The translations under genes and the position numbers were made by a program. From Acidobacteriota bacterium (GTDB lineage Bacteria; Acidobacteriota; Blastocatellia; Pyrinomonadales; Pyrinomonadaceae), in the NCBI GenBank assembly GCA_025463135.1, contig JAOAPY010000015.1, positions 124,001 to 188,000 of the forward strand: a DNA stretch of 64,000 nt, given 5' to 3'. This document shows, piece by piece, positions 9,160 to 18,955 of this stretch. The notes under the pieces were generated by a model, which saw only the letters and a program-made list of their open reading frames with translations, had not been told where the DNA came from and did no database searches. The first letter of the stretch is position 1; the number at the start of each line of letters is the position of its first letter.

Positions 9160-12100
9160 CTAATGATAGACCGGAATAAACCATGATGAGCGACCTCGAC
9201 AGATATTGTCCTGAATCAGGTTACCAATATTCTTGAGCTCGCTACGATTGTTTCGCAGGTATTGACCCAGGTGATAGGCGGCAAAGCCCAGACGCAGATC
9301 CCCACCGTTTCCCTGCAAAAAATCCCAGCTGACGTGAAGGTCGACGGTTGTGTCATTGATACCAGCACTGAGAAAGGCCACAAAGTGGTGCGTCTGATCT
9401 TGATCCGGAATGCGTGAGTCTAAGAACTTCTCCGGGAAGCCTCCTGTTCCGAAATAACCCTTGTCCGCCAACTCAGCTCCCATTTTTGCGATGTCACCAC
9501 CGTGTGCCAGCAACTGCACATAAAAAATGGCTGCAGTTGCGAACGACGACATCCGGCGACCGACATACCATTTACTCAATCGCGCATCGACCGCCTCCAG
9601 TTCCCTCCCGAGGTTGATCGCCTTATTGGGTAACTCATCGTATATCTTCTGTGCGTTTCGTGCTAACAAGTCGCATACGTCCGTTTGTTGCGGCGCGCCA
9701 GTCTGATTCTCGCCGCCACTTTCCTGTGGCAAAGGCCCTTCGGGATGTTGTTTACCTTTCCGAGTCGCGCGTCGCTGCCGTCTTACATCTCCAACACGTC
9801 TTGGGCGTGTTTGTCCACGCTTGCGGAGTACAGGCCTGGTTTGCTTTGGCTTTTGCACGTCGTCTTCCCCAGAGAGGCCCGAATACGAAAAACCCTTCCA
9901 GGTATACGTGGGAAACTTCCATTCCTTTCCGTTCCAACGCGCACTGCAATCGTCGTTGGGGCAACGCGCCGCCGAGCCGCTGGCCAGCAACTGTTGCGCA
10001 GCGTGACAATGAATAACTACGCCGCCGACACGGCATTGACCACCGGTCTCTCCCGGATACAGGCTGGCGAGATCCGGATCAGGAAATGTCTCGGGCGGAA
10101 TGTCCCACGGGTCCTGGAAACCGACATCCACGCCCATGGAATCAGGCTCCGCTTTCTGAGAGTAAAATCCCTGGGCTACGGTCTCGCCGCGGCTGCCGGT
10201 CATCGGATTCTCATGGCGCCAATAGACGGTGTTATTTTCCCGAACCGCAAGCACCTCGGCTTCGAGGTAAACGTAGCTCCTCAATGTCTGCGTCGCAGCG
10301 TTGATTTCGGCCAGAATCTTTCCGTCCAGGGCGCTGGAACGGAAATAGAAAAGGGGGGATGACTGACTCGATTGTCGTTTGATGAGTTCGCCGTCGCCAT
10401 CAACGGTTTGGGTGGTCGTAATGTTGTCACCGAGGGTCCGCACACTGCTGTTAATGCCGCTGGCGTCGTACTTGTATTCAAGATCCCGATCGAACCTTAT
10501 ATTGCCGTTGGCATCATGCTGCCACGCCGAATCCTGATTGCGGCCGTTGGCAAAGTTTGCCGAAAAGATATCAGACTGAGACCAGAACTGATTAATGCGA
10601 CCTATCATGTCGCCCCACGCATTGAACTGGTAATACTGGCGGTAGGGTCCCCACTCGGAACTGCTTGGCTGGTTCACAAACGCGCGCGCTTCTGCCCCGG
10701 TATAAGCGGCCGCCAGGCGGCCCACCTGATCATAGTTATAAGCGCGATCAAAACGCTCGTAGGTGATGTCGTGAGCGTAGAGGAGACTTCCATTCGGATT
10801 GTACTGGTGATCAACCTTATGCGTATCGTAACGCTGGCCTTGGTAAACATAGCTCCTCATGTTGTAGCGCAGCAGCTGCAGACGCGAGGTATATGACATC
10901 TCCAGCAAGGTGCCGTTACCGAAAGCAATGCCCTTGGGTTGGTCCGAGGCGCGATAGGTAATATTGGAAACGTAGTCTGTCACACCTCCATAGGCGGAGC
11001 CTGTCACACTTGTGGTTCGCCCATCAGCATCTATGCCGTAGGTTATCGTTGAGCCGTTATTATAGGTTAGGGTCTTCAAATCCCCGGCCAGATTGTAGGC
11101 ATACCCGGCCGTGTAGCTTCCGGCTAGTCCGTTGAAATACTTTGTCTCCGAAGTAAGCCGTGAGAGCGGATCATACTGATAGAGGAGACTACCCGAGCCG
11201 TCCGACATGGCACTGCGATTACCGGCGGCGTCATAGCTGTAGCTTTCGGCTGTGGGGATCGTTATTCCCGCGGGCGCGTTGAAGGTCACACCTGTCACCA
11301 TGTGCCTGCTGTTGTAGGTATAGGTGCTGCTTGCGCTACGGGCGTCGGTGATTTTTTGCACAGTGTCGTCTAAGTAGTAGTCCCAGGTTGTGGCGGTGCC
11401 GGCACTCTGCTCCGGCGCGTGGCGCGATTGCAGGCGGCCATGGCCGTCATAGCTCATGGTCGTTTGTTGGCACGCGCTGCCGCTGTCGATATCGGCGAGC
11501 AGTCCGCCGGGACCACCAAAATTAAATACAATGACGGCAATGGTGTTAGTCGAACCCTGAACAAGTGCTAGGGGAACGGTTGACGGCTGGTCCCAGGTGC
11601 CGACCGAGTCAGCAACCTTGTTGCCGTTTAGATAGACAAAATACAGGTTGTCTCCGGTGATTCGCAGCTTTGCTGAAGTTGTTGTTGCGGTGAACGTTTT
11701 TCGAAAATACACGGTCGATTGGTCATTGCCATTGCGTGAGTCGTAGTACCAGATCCAATGCGCCGACGTTCCGGCAGGCATGCCCGCCGCAGTACCCCAG
11801 GGTGCGGTACCGTAGGCGCCCTCGTCGACGGCCGCAGACCATGAACTGTCATCAAAGTTTGGATTTTGCCAGCCAGTGCTTTCGGTCAGCGACTGCTTCC
11901 AGGAGGTATCGCTACCGAATCGCTGAGCGCTGGCGCTCGAGCAACTCGCGTCGCCGGGAGTAGCCGGGCCTGCACCATCGAATTCACGCTGGAGCGTCAC
12001 CTGATCACGAGCGTTGTACGTCGTCACCGTTGTGGCATAAGGTGATCCTCCTTGCCAATTCAACAGTTCCTGTTTCCAGGGACGTCCAAGAACGTCGTGA

Positions 12101-15100
12101 TAGATCTTTTGCTGACTCTTTTTGGTGATGTTATGGATCGGATCGACCAGGGTTCCCTCGTCGGTTACGGTCACTACATCACTACCAGCACAGCCGCAGC
12201 TGTCGTACGTTGCTGTGTTTGAGGTGTTGTCGGGATTAGTGGTAACGAGCGGTCGGCCTTTCCAGTCATAAGTGTTCTGAGTATATAGCCAGCCGGCGGA
12301 ATCATCGCCCGCCGGCACCCAGCCGCCATTTATCTCGGTGGGATTAGATTCCTTCGCTACGCGGCCCATCGAGTCGTAAATCGTCAACTTAGCTTTATAG
12401 CCGCCGGTGCTGGCGGGGTTATTGGTAGCCGATCCCACTGCGCGGCCCAGGCCATCGAAAGTCTGGATAGAGTATGCTTCGTCAGCCACGTTGTTCACGG
12501 TACTGAAACTCGCCGTGTAGTCACTTCCGTACCAAAAGCGTTGGTACGCTCCATTGTTGGTTGTTGTGACCCGCGCAATGCGAGCCGCATTATCGTAAGC
12601 AACTACCTGAATTAGCCCTTGCGACTGATTGGCCGGCGGCGGCCCCTGCACGCGTGTCTTCGAGCCGAAGTCATAATGGTATTTCACGACGGAGCTGAAC
12701 CCGCCGGCATCGGTGACGGTGGTCGGGTAGGCGAGAGTTATGAACGATAGACTCGTGTCATTAACACCATCGGCAGAGAAAGAGTCCGTATAGCTTTGCG
12801 AGCTTTGGTGACCGGCGGCGTCGGTGCTGGAAATTAATGAGCCCGTAGTGTTATACACCGAACTTAAAGAAACATACTGAGTAGGATTGTTTACGTCGTA
12901 GCGTCGCGTGCTCGAAGGATTACCGCGGCCTTGCACGAACTGAGAACCGAAGTTCGTTTCATCATGCTGCACGGGCGCCCCTTGAAATTGGACCGAGCCG
13001 GTTTCGTCATAGTGAAAGGTCGCTTTGGATAAGAGTGCTGAGCCGCTGTTGTTCGAGCAGGGCGCCACGCCCTGGCTGCCGTCACAAAGGTAGGTCGCGC
13101 TCGTGAGGCCGATAATGCGCCGGCTCGAGTTTATGTAAGCCGAGTCGAGATTGTAATCGGTGTGTGTGCGGCGCAACACCGTCGAGGCGTCTGTGTCGTA
13201 TTCGTAAACATCACTCGGCAGCGAACAGGTGGCGCCGCCGGGAAGTGTGAAGGGCGAAGTATAACCAATGGTCGTGCGTCGACGATGGCCGTTCGCGTCA
13301 TAGATATTGGTTTCCGTGCTCCGCGGGTTCTGAGGGTAGCCGAGGCTGGTGTTGTCCTGCGTCCAGTTAGTAGTCGTCCACTTCAACCGATTGTCTGATG
13401 ATTCCTGGTCTGCATTCGCGTAAGTCATGGTGCTCGTGACCAGTCCCTGTTGCCGTCCCGTGCCGTAATACTCTTTGAAGATGGTCCCGTCGGGCGCTAC
13501 CATTCGGCAGGCCCCATCGCCGGTGGCGCCAAATTCGGTCAGTACTTCACTGGGAACATCGTTAATGCCGGTCCAGTTGTCGGCGGCCATGCTCATGGTG
13601 ACTATGCGCGGATAGTCGTTGCGGACCTCCTCGCGATAGTTAAAAACTAAAGTGGAGCGTTCCAATTCATCGGAAGTAAAGCGCCTGATCGTGTTGATCT
13701 GTCCCGTACGCTCATATTCAAAGTTGTAGTGCGAGCCGTCGTCCAGGCCCACTTCCGTCAAGATCACTACTTCATCGCTGAGTCCAATGACGCAGCGTCC
13801 ATTCGAACCATCTTTGGTCTGAAATTCGCTGGTATTCGAACTGCAATAAAAGCCGGTTTGCACGTTCATCCGATCATAAGAAAACGAGGCCCACACGTGT
13901 TCCGCACCGTTCCAGGTCTGCGTAATCGAGCTCAGATTGTTACGGCTGTCGTAGTTGAACGTCACGACGCGCGCCAGCGTATCGATGACCGTGCTAATGT
14001 CGCCGAACTCATTGTAATTAACCGTGATGTAGTTCCCGTTACGGTCTTTGATTTCGGTGCAGCGCCACGCATTCTCGATCCTGGTGTAAGTCATTTGCGT
14101 GCCATCTCTGGGGCGCACCAGGAGATTACTTGGATTGCTGCCGCTAAGGTCCGTCAACTGCATATAGGAAGAGTCGGCGGCTTCATAAATATTTGAAGTC
14201 CCCACCTGGAGCAGTTGCACGCGGTTGCCTGCGGGCGTGATGAGCAGATACGCGTTCTGGCCCAACTTAGCATTGAAGAACCGGTCCTGGACAGTCGGGA
14301 AGCCGAGATTAAAACCAGGACTCACGGGACTATTGTCTTCGTCGAAGTAAATGTATGGGCCTGAGGGTGTCCAAACAGCCGCCGACGAGTACGAAATACC
14401 CAGGTTTAGATCCAAACCAGCGCGGCCCGGCAAACTTAAAAGAGGCGCACTCCATTCGGCGTCACGCGCCATCATTTGATTGCCGGGTTGGTTTTTCGGA
14501 TCTAGTCGCGCTGTCAGAAGCGAGGATTCCCTGCCCGTGGGGACGCCAGTCAAAGTCACAGTCGCCACCTTCGCTATAAATTCGCCGCACTCGTCAAATG
14601 CTCGACGCACGTTATCGCGTCCCCACTCAGGCACCTGGCTTTGCCAGAATTCCCAACCTTCGTTGTCCGGGCTGCGTAGCAGGTACGTCTTATAGAGGTC
14701 GTAAACAAAGTCGCTGTCTGATCGATCGCGGCTGCTGTATTCCCTTGATTCAAACAACGTCTTTCCCATCTCTCTGGCAGCCAGGACCATCGAGGGTTGT
14801 CCCTGTGCATGCGCCCGTCGCAATATGTCGCCCCAATACAATGATTCATCTTCTTCCGCTGATCGCTCAACTGCATATGAAAACCACCACTGCACGTAAT
14901 CAAGGTCGTTGATGGGCGGGGCAGTCAGACTCGCGGAGCGCGCGTGATTTCGCTGGTTCTTTTGAAGGTGAGTGAATGAAGCTGAGGAATTCGCGTTTGG
15001 CGTCACGGCCCTGTAGTCGTGCAATGCCCTCGCGCCGGCAAAAGTCTGGCGCGCCGTTCCGGGCGCGCTGGTGGTACCTGGATCACCCACTTTGCGGCCA

Positions 15101-15408
15101 TTGCGCGGCGCCAGCGGTTTGCGGTGAGAGCGAATCGACGAAGGACGGGGCGCCCTGGTCTCAGGACGGCGCAGGCGCTCGCGTTGCGCTAGATCGAGAT
15201 TCGGCATTCTGGTCGCCGGAGGACCAGCCTGCGGCCTGCCCCGACGCGATGTTGCCTGAGGGCTGGCTGGCGAGGACTTCACCACGACCAGCGAAGAGAG
15301 CATCAGGGAACAACAAATCAAAAGAGAGCAGACAATCGCCACGGAACGGGTATTCGCAACCCTGGAAAACAGGTTAACTCGAACGGAGTGCAACGTGAGT
15401 CTTGGCAT
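9160..15408 (-). CDS. Large exported Rhs/YD-repeat protein with DUF4214-like and inserted beta-sandwich domains
   Basis: A 2082-residue protein. The start at 15408 is chosen over a longer frame because GGGAGGTC lies three bases upstream and the protein then opens with an export signal or membrane anchor (SVAIVCSLLICCSLMLSSL, residues 22-40). Residues ~232-285 (DFVYDLYKTYLLRSPDNEGW) resemble DUF4214. Many YD repeats follow (YDSMGRVAKESN, YDWKGRPLVTTN, YDAAGNRSAMSD). At about 1153-1313 the repeats are interrupted by a separate beta-sandwich-like domain (TSWKQSLTE, FDDSSWSAA, VYFRKTF, VYLNGNKVAD) typical of carbohydrate-binding modules. The usual Rhs core ending (DPxG) is not seen; the C-terminus from ~1800 is a basic linker, then an unrecognised ~200-residue domain with QTHHFVAFLSAG and GGDLRLGFAAYHLG. 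I infer a surface shell protein with a possible C-terminal effector. Confidence 0.9.
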   Translation of the reverse strand: MPRLTLHSVRVNLFSRVANTRSVAIVCSLLICCSLMLSSLVVVKSSPASPQATSRRGRPQAGPPATRMPNLDLAQRERLRRPETRAPRPSSIRSHRKPLAPRNGRKVGDPGTTSAPGTARQTFAGARALHDYRAVTPNANSSASFTHLQKNQRNHARSASLTAPPINDLDYVQWWFSYAVERSAEEDESLYWGDILRRAHAQGQPSMVLAAREMGKTLFESREYSSRDRSDSDFVYDLYKTYLLRSPDNEGWEFWQSQVPEWGRDNVRRAFDECGEFIAKVATVTLTGVPTGRESSLLTARLDPKNQPGNQMMARDAEWSAPLLSLPGRAGLDLNLGISYSSAAVWTPSGPYIYFDEDNSPVSPGFNLGFPTVQDRFFNAKLGQNAYLLITPAGNRVQLLQVGTSNIYEAADSSYMQLTDLSGSNPSNLLVRPRDGTQMTYTRIENAWRCTEIKDRNGNYITVNYNEFGDISTVIDTLARVVTFNYDSRNNLSSITQTWNGAEHVWASFSYDRMNVQTGFYCSSNTSEFQTKDGSNGRCVIGLSDEVVILTEVGLDDGSHYNFEYERTGQINTIRRFTSDELERSTLVFNYREEVRNDYPRIVTMSMAADNWTGINDVPSEVLTEFGATGDGACRMVAPDGTIFKEYYGTGRQQGLVTSTMTYANADQESSDNRLKWTTTNWTQDNTSLGYPQNPRSTETNIYDANGHRRRTTIGYTSPFTLPGGATCSLPSDVYEYDTDASTVLRRTHTDYNLDSAYINSSRRIIGLTSATYLCDGSQGVAPCSNNSGSALLSKATFHYDETGSVQFQGAPVQHDETNFGSQFVQGRGNPSSTRRYDVNNPTQYVSLSSVYNTTGSLISSTDAAGHQSSQSYTDSFSADGVNDTSLSFITLAYPTTVTDAGGFSSVVKYHYDFGSKTRVQGPPPANQSQGLIQVVAYDNAARIARVTTTNNGAYQRFWYGSDYTASFSTVNNVADEAYSIQTFDGLGRAVGSATNNPASTGGYKAKLTIYDSMGRVAKESNPTEINGGWVPAGDDSAGWLYTQNTYDWKGRPLVTTNPDNTSNTATYDSCGCAGSDVVTVTDEGTLVDPIHNITKKSQQKIYHDVLGRPWKQELLNWQGGSPYATTVTTYNARDQVTLQREFDGAGPATPGDASCSSASAQRFGSDTSWKQSLTESTGWQNPNFDDSSWSAAVDEGAYGTAPWGTAAGMPAGTSAHWIWYYDSRNGNDQSTVYFRKTFTATTTSAKLRITGDNLYFVYLNGNKVADSVGTWDQPSTVPLALVQGSTNTIAVIVFNFGGPGGLLADIDSGSACQQTTMSYDGHGRLQSRHAPEQSAGTATTWDYYLDDTVQKITDARSASSTYTYNSRHMVTGVTFNAPAGITIPTAESYSYDAAGNRSAMSDGSGSLLYQYDPLSRLTSETKYFNGLAGSYTAGYAYNLAGDLKTLTYNNGSTITYGIDADGRTTSVTGSAYGGVTDYVSNITYRASDQPKGIAFGNGTLLEMSYTSRLQLLRYNMRSYVYQGQRYDTHKVDHQYNPNGSLLYAHDITYERFDRAYNYDQVGRLAAAYTGAEARAFVNQPSSSEWGPYRQYYQFNAWGDMIGRINQFWSQSDIFSANFANGRNQDSAWQHDANGNIRFDRDLEYKYDASGINSSVRTLGDNITTTQTVDGDGELIKRQSSQSSPLFYFRSSALDGKILAEINAATQTLRSYVYLEAEVLAVRENNTVYWRHENPMTGSRGETVAQGFYSQKAEPDSMGVDVGFQDPWDIPPETFPDPDLASLYPGETGGQCRVGGVVIHCHAAQQLLASGSAARCPNDDCSARWNGKEWKFPTYTWKGFSYSGLSGEDDVQKPKQTRPVLRKRGQTRPRRVGDVRRQRRATRKGKQHPEGPLPQESGGENQTGAPQQTDVCDLLARNAQKIYDELPNKAINLGRELEAVDARLSKWYVGRRMSSFATAAIFYVQLLAHGGDIAKMGAELADKGYFGTGGFPEKFLDSRIPDQDQTHHFVAFLSAGINDTTVDLHVSWDFLQGNGGDLRLGFAAYHLGQYLRNNRSELKNIGNLIQDNICRGRSSWFIPVYH

Positions 15409-15789
15409 CGGACCTCCCAGGACATAAACAGCCCGGGGATCTGAACGAAGCCCATTGGAGCAGCAACTCGTGAGCAAGACGTCAGCGCCCAGGCAAGTCA
15501 TACAGGTCTTCTGGGTGGCCTGTCGTATCGACGAGACCTTATTGACTCGGCGATGAAAAGTGAGTGGCGCGAAGAGTATTATCACGTCCTGATTCTGTCA
15601 AGGATTCCTTGCAGGAAAATTTTCCACGAGAGCGCTTCCGATCTTCTTTTGGGAAACCCGGAATCGATGCACTTCGACCCGGTTTCAGGCATTATCAGAA
15701 AACAATTTGACGGTGACTCATATAGTGATAAATTGAGCGCACGTTTGAGTTGGGCCTAACAATTTCTTAACGGCAACGGATTCTTTTTC
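15409..15789. other. Divergent intergenic region, Rhs / heme-binding-like genes
   Basis: This 381-base region separates two divergent genes and should hold both promoters. GGGAGGTC at 15411-15418 is the Rhs ribosome-binding site. On the plus strand TTGACG at 15707 followed by AT-rich sequence (tatagtgataaatt) is promoter-like, but the spacing to a good -10 is poor. The short ORFs here have no protein-like character. Confidence 0.5.
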
Positions 15790-17949
15790 ATGATCGTAAA
15801 ACGAGGCAGAGCGCTGACATGGTTTGTGGTTCTGTTCGTTGCGCCGGTAATAGTTTTCTTCAGCGATCGTTTTTCGTCGCGCAATTCGCAAGCTCAAACT
15901 CCGCGGCCCACCCTCTTCAGTAATTCTGATTCCACCAGAGCAATCGCCGTTGATTCGATCACCAATACTCGCGAGCCGTTCTCAACCTTAATGCCCGTAT
16001 CTTTCAGTGATGATCGCAACACGCGTGTGATGCTGTTCGCGGGAAATCTTCGTTTGCAGGAGAATGAGACGTTTGCAGTTGTCACCGCTGATGCTGAAGA
16101 CGAAGCGCACAACGTCTTTCCACTGAATGTAGAAGCCGTCGGTCCAGTCCCCGATCAGAATTGGGCCACGGTCGTGATTCTCAAACTCAACGAACAAATG
16201 ATCGATCCGGGCGACGTGCTGGTGCGAATCTATTATCACGGCGTCGCGAGCAATCGCGTGCGTGTTGCTGTCGGCCATACCGGTGGCGGGCCTCCGGATG
16301 ATTTGGGCGCGGCGCCAACACCTGGTCCCTTTGGAATCAATTCTCCGAACAGCCCTGCCACCGCCGGAACGCTGACAACCGACGAAGTAAAGACCATCAT
16401 TGCCCAGGCCGTTTCCGCCGCCGCCTCGGTAAACAAAGCCGTCACCGTAGCGGTCACCGATCGCGAAGGAAGTGTCCTGGGCGTTTTTGCCATGACTGGT
16501 GCGTCATCGCTGATGCAGATTCGTGGCGGTGGACCGGTACAGACACCTGATCCAATTACTGGATTGGTTCCAGTTGGGCTTGAAGGCACCAGGTTGCCTT
16601 CCAAACTGGGGGCGATTTCAAAAGCAGGCACGGCGGCGCTGTTCAGCACTTCCGGCAATGCGTTCAATTCTCGTACGGCTGGATTTATCATCCAGCAGCA
16701 CTTTCCGCCGGGGGTAAACTTCCAACCGGGTGGACCACTTTACGGTGTTCAGTATTCTTCCCTGCCCTGCTCGGACATTAAGATCCCGGGCCTGCCGCTC
16801 GGCCTCAGTGGTGATCCTGGCAGCATGCCGATCTACAAGAATGGCATTGCGCAGGGCGGCGTCGGTATCGAAGGAGACGGAGTCTACGGCATCGATCCCA
16901 ATCCGGCGGATTTCGATCTTCCTTTCGAGGAAATGATCGCGCTTTCCGCCGTGCGCGGCTTTGCTGCGCCAACGCTGATTCGCGCAGACAACATTTTGGT
17001 TGATGGTATTCGCCTGGTGTTCTCGAATGCGACGACAGTTCTTAACCCACCGACGATTGCGTTCGGAGTCTTGCCGGGAGCTATTGATCCCTTGTTTCCG
17101 ATTGTGGGAGCGCAGCCTTCGACCTTTACCGCGGTGACTGTTGGTGGAATCAACGGTGAAACGGACGCCAGATTCTTTCCCTTCATCAGCAGCCCGACTG
17201 GCGGACCCAATTCGCTGACTGCCGCGGACGTTGATCTGATTATTTCCCACGCGGCTCAACAGGCAAACATCACGCGCGCGGCCATTCGTCAGCCGTTGGG
17301 GAGCAATGCTCGCGTTTCAATTGCGGTGGTCGATACCGAAGGACGCGTGCTGGGATTTTTTCGGCAGCCGGACGCGCCCGTCTTCGGCTTTGACGTTTCG
17401 GTCCAAAAGGCCAGGACTGCCGCCTTTTATTCCGGAGGGAATGCGGCCGCGCTGTTGCGCACGGCGGGCTTTGGAAGTTACGTCGATCGCGCGGCTGCTG
17501 ACGGATTGTTGCTCAACGGCGCCGTGGCCTTTACGGATCGCGCGGGGGGATTTCTTCACCGGCCCTTCTTTCCGGACGGCATCAACAATAGCGCGGCAGG
17601 ACCCTTTAGTACCGAGATAGGCCAATGGAGCGTTTTCAATGTAGGGTTCCAACTCGACCTAATCAAGACCAATCTACAGGCGGCGATTGCGGGTGCAAGT
17701 GTCCGCTGCACCTCGATACCGAATCTGCCTAATGGCGTGCAGATTTTTCCTGGCAGTGTTCCGCTCTACAAGAATGGCGTGCTGGTGGGCGCGATTGGTA
17801 TCAGTGGCGATGGCGTGGACCAGGACGACATCATCTCGGCTGCCGGTGGCAATGGGTATGCTCCGGCGGCCGCGATTCGATCGGATCAGATATTCGTAAG
17901 GGGCGTGCGCTTGCCGTTTCTGAAGTTTCCTCGCAGCCCGAATCTGTGA
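15790..17949 (+). CDS. Exported protein with two GlcG/HbpS-like domains
   Basis: A 719-residue protein. The signal peptide is about residues 1-36 (FVVLFVAPVIVFFSDRF). Residues ~50-165 look like an Ig-like beta domain (RVMLFAGNLRLQENETFAVV, DVLVRIYYHG). Two copies of a heme-degrading/GlcG-HbpS-like domain follow, roughly 195-415 and 480-715. Each opens with a helix of the form LTTDEVKTIIAQAVSAA or LTAADVDLIISHAAQQA. Each then has VAVTDREGSVLGVF or IAVVDTEGRVLGFF and closes with PIYKNGIAQGGVGIEGDGV or PLYKNGVLVGAIGISGDGV. HbpS proteins bind heme or sense redox; single-domain members have ~140 residues, so these are enlarged. Its closeness to the heme-protein island suggests a heme-handling role, which is inference. 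Confidence 0.85.
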   Translation: MIVKRGRALTWFVVLFVAPVIVFFSDRFSSRNSQAQTPRPTLFSNSDSTRAIAVDSITNTREPFSTLMPVSFSDDRNTRVMLFAGNLRLQENETFAVVTADAEDEAHNVFPLNVEAVGPVPDQNWATVVILKLNEQMIDPGDVLVRIYYHGVASNRVRVAVGHTGGGPPDDLGAAPTPGPFGINSPNSPATAGTLTTDEVKTIIAQAVSAAASVNKAVTVAVTDREGSVLGVFAMTGASSLMQIRGGGPVQTPDPITGLVPVGLEGTRLPSKLGAISKAGTAALFSTSGNAFNSRTAGFIIQQHFPPGVNFQPGGPLYGVQYSSLPCSDIKIPGLPLGLSGDPGSMPIYKNGIAQGGVGIEGDGVYGIDPNPADFDLPFEEMIALSAVRGFAAPTLIRADNILVDGIRLVFSNATTVLNPPTIAFGVLPGAIDPLFPIVGAQPSTFTAVTVGGINGETDARFFPFISSPTGGPNSLTAADVDLIISHAAQQANITRAAIRQPLGSNARVSIAVVDTEGRVLGFFRQPDAPVFGFDVSVQKARTAAFYSGGNAAALLRTAGFGSYVDRAAADGLLLNGAVAFTDRAGGFLHRPFFPDGINNSAAGPFSTEIGQWSVFNVGFQLDLIKTNLQAAIAGASVRCTSIPNLPNGVQIFPGSVPLYKNGVLVGAIGISGDGVDQDDIISAAGGNGYAPAAAIRSDQIFVRGVRLPFLKFPRSPNL

Positions 17950-18073
17950 CCATGCCGGATTCGCGGGCGCAGTGAACAATTGCTTGCGAGTAATGCTTTG
18001 AGATCGATGCGTTGTGAGAATGAGACTAAGACTTTATGGAAAAGTCGGTGCGATCACCGAAGTGATAGATTTC

Positions 18074-18892
18074 ATGGTTAACAAGATCCGCTTAACTCAC
18101 ACGACTTCCCTCTTAGCTCTCATGTGCGTCTGTATGTTCGTCGCGGCACACGCACAAACCGCTTCACCTGCCGGCGCCACCGGTGTAATCCGATTGCGTG
18201 TGAGAGTGGGAATTGGCGATGGTACTAAGTCCAGGGGCCTCTCGAGAAAACGCTTTTTCCTGATCAAAGGATCGCTGGAAGCCAACAAGGAGGTCCTGCA
18301 ATCCCTGGAGCGTCCGATCGTTTCCCGTGATTGTTATTACCGCGGCATCGGCGCCAGCGAAGAGCTTATTGCCTGGCTGAAAGAGAATGATTGTGAATCA
18401 ATCTATTGTCGGGAAGTGGATCAGAAAGATGCCGCATCCGTTCCCGAATTTCAGCACGCCCTCGCCCTGGGAGAAAAAGAGTATGGCAGCCGCGAGCTGG
18501 CCCGTAAATGGCTTTCAGTAAGCCTGCCCGAAAACATTCGCAGCGGTTTTTACAAACGACAGCAACTGGATCTCCAGGCGCTGATTGAGCAAACGGAACG
18601 GCACTCTCGGACCAATGTCGCATCGGTAATGACTGACCGCAACGGCACTGCGTATTTCACGGATATTGAAGTAGGCGTCTACGTCATTTCAAATATTTTA
18701 CCCACTGAAGTCAATGACTCGTCTGAATTGTGGCGTTGCGAGGTTAAGGTGATGCCCGGCGATCTGGCCACGGCAACCAGGGAGAAGCCTTACCTGATCT
18801 CTGATCCCGGTAACAAAGATCCCAAGGACAAGCGAAATATCAAGTGTGTCAGCGCAGAAAGACCGCTGCCCCTCTGTCCGCGAGTCCCGTAG
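18074..18892 (+). CDS. Unknown exported protein
   Basis: A 272-residue protein if started at ATG 18074, which puts a signal peptide (LLALMCVCMFVAAHAQ) at residues 12-28; a longer in-frame start at 18014 only adds a poor N-terminal tail. I do not recognise a family. The body has RLRVRVGIGDGTKSRGLSRK, a cysteine-containing central part (DCYYRG, NDCESIYCREV) and near the end TDRNGTAYFTDIEVGVYVI, which is the pattern of a carboxypeptidase-regulatory or SpaA-like beta-sandwich. It lies between the HbpS-like gene and the nonaheme cytochromes on the same strand. Its role is unknown. Confidence 0.75.
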   Translation: MVNKIRLTHTTSLLALMCVCMFVAAHAQTASPAGATGVIRLRVRVGIGDGTKSRGLSRKRFFLIKGSLEANKEVLQSLERPIVSRDCYYRGIGASEELIAWLKENDCESIYCREVDQKDAASVPEFQHALALGEKEYGSRELARKWLSVSLPENIRSGFYKRQQLDLQALIEQTERHSRTNVASVMTDRNGTAYFTDIEVGVYVISNILPTEVNDSSELWRCEVKVMPGDLATATREKPYLISDPGNKDPKDKRNIKCVSAERPLPLCPRVP

Positions 18893-18904
18893 CTAATAAG
18901 CTCC

Positions 18905-18928
18905 TCGTTTAGAAAGCGGACTTGTCCC
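18905..18928. repeat. Interspersed repeat, cgtttagaaag family
   Basis: The sequence cgtttagaaagcggacttgtcc occurs here, inverted at 22640-22661, and as a paired inverted form at 39072-39128. It sits between two genes and is probably a short palindromic repeat unit of the genome. Confidence 0.6.
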
Positions 18929-18955
18929 ATGGCCCGCGCGAGACCGAAAGCATAG

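Noticed and set aside
15553-15759. Open frame of 68 codons between the Rhs and HbpS-like genes
   Set aside because: No ribosome-binding site, no domain, and it lies in the divergent promoter region.
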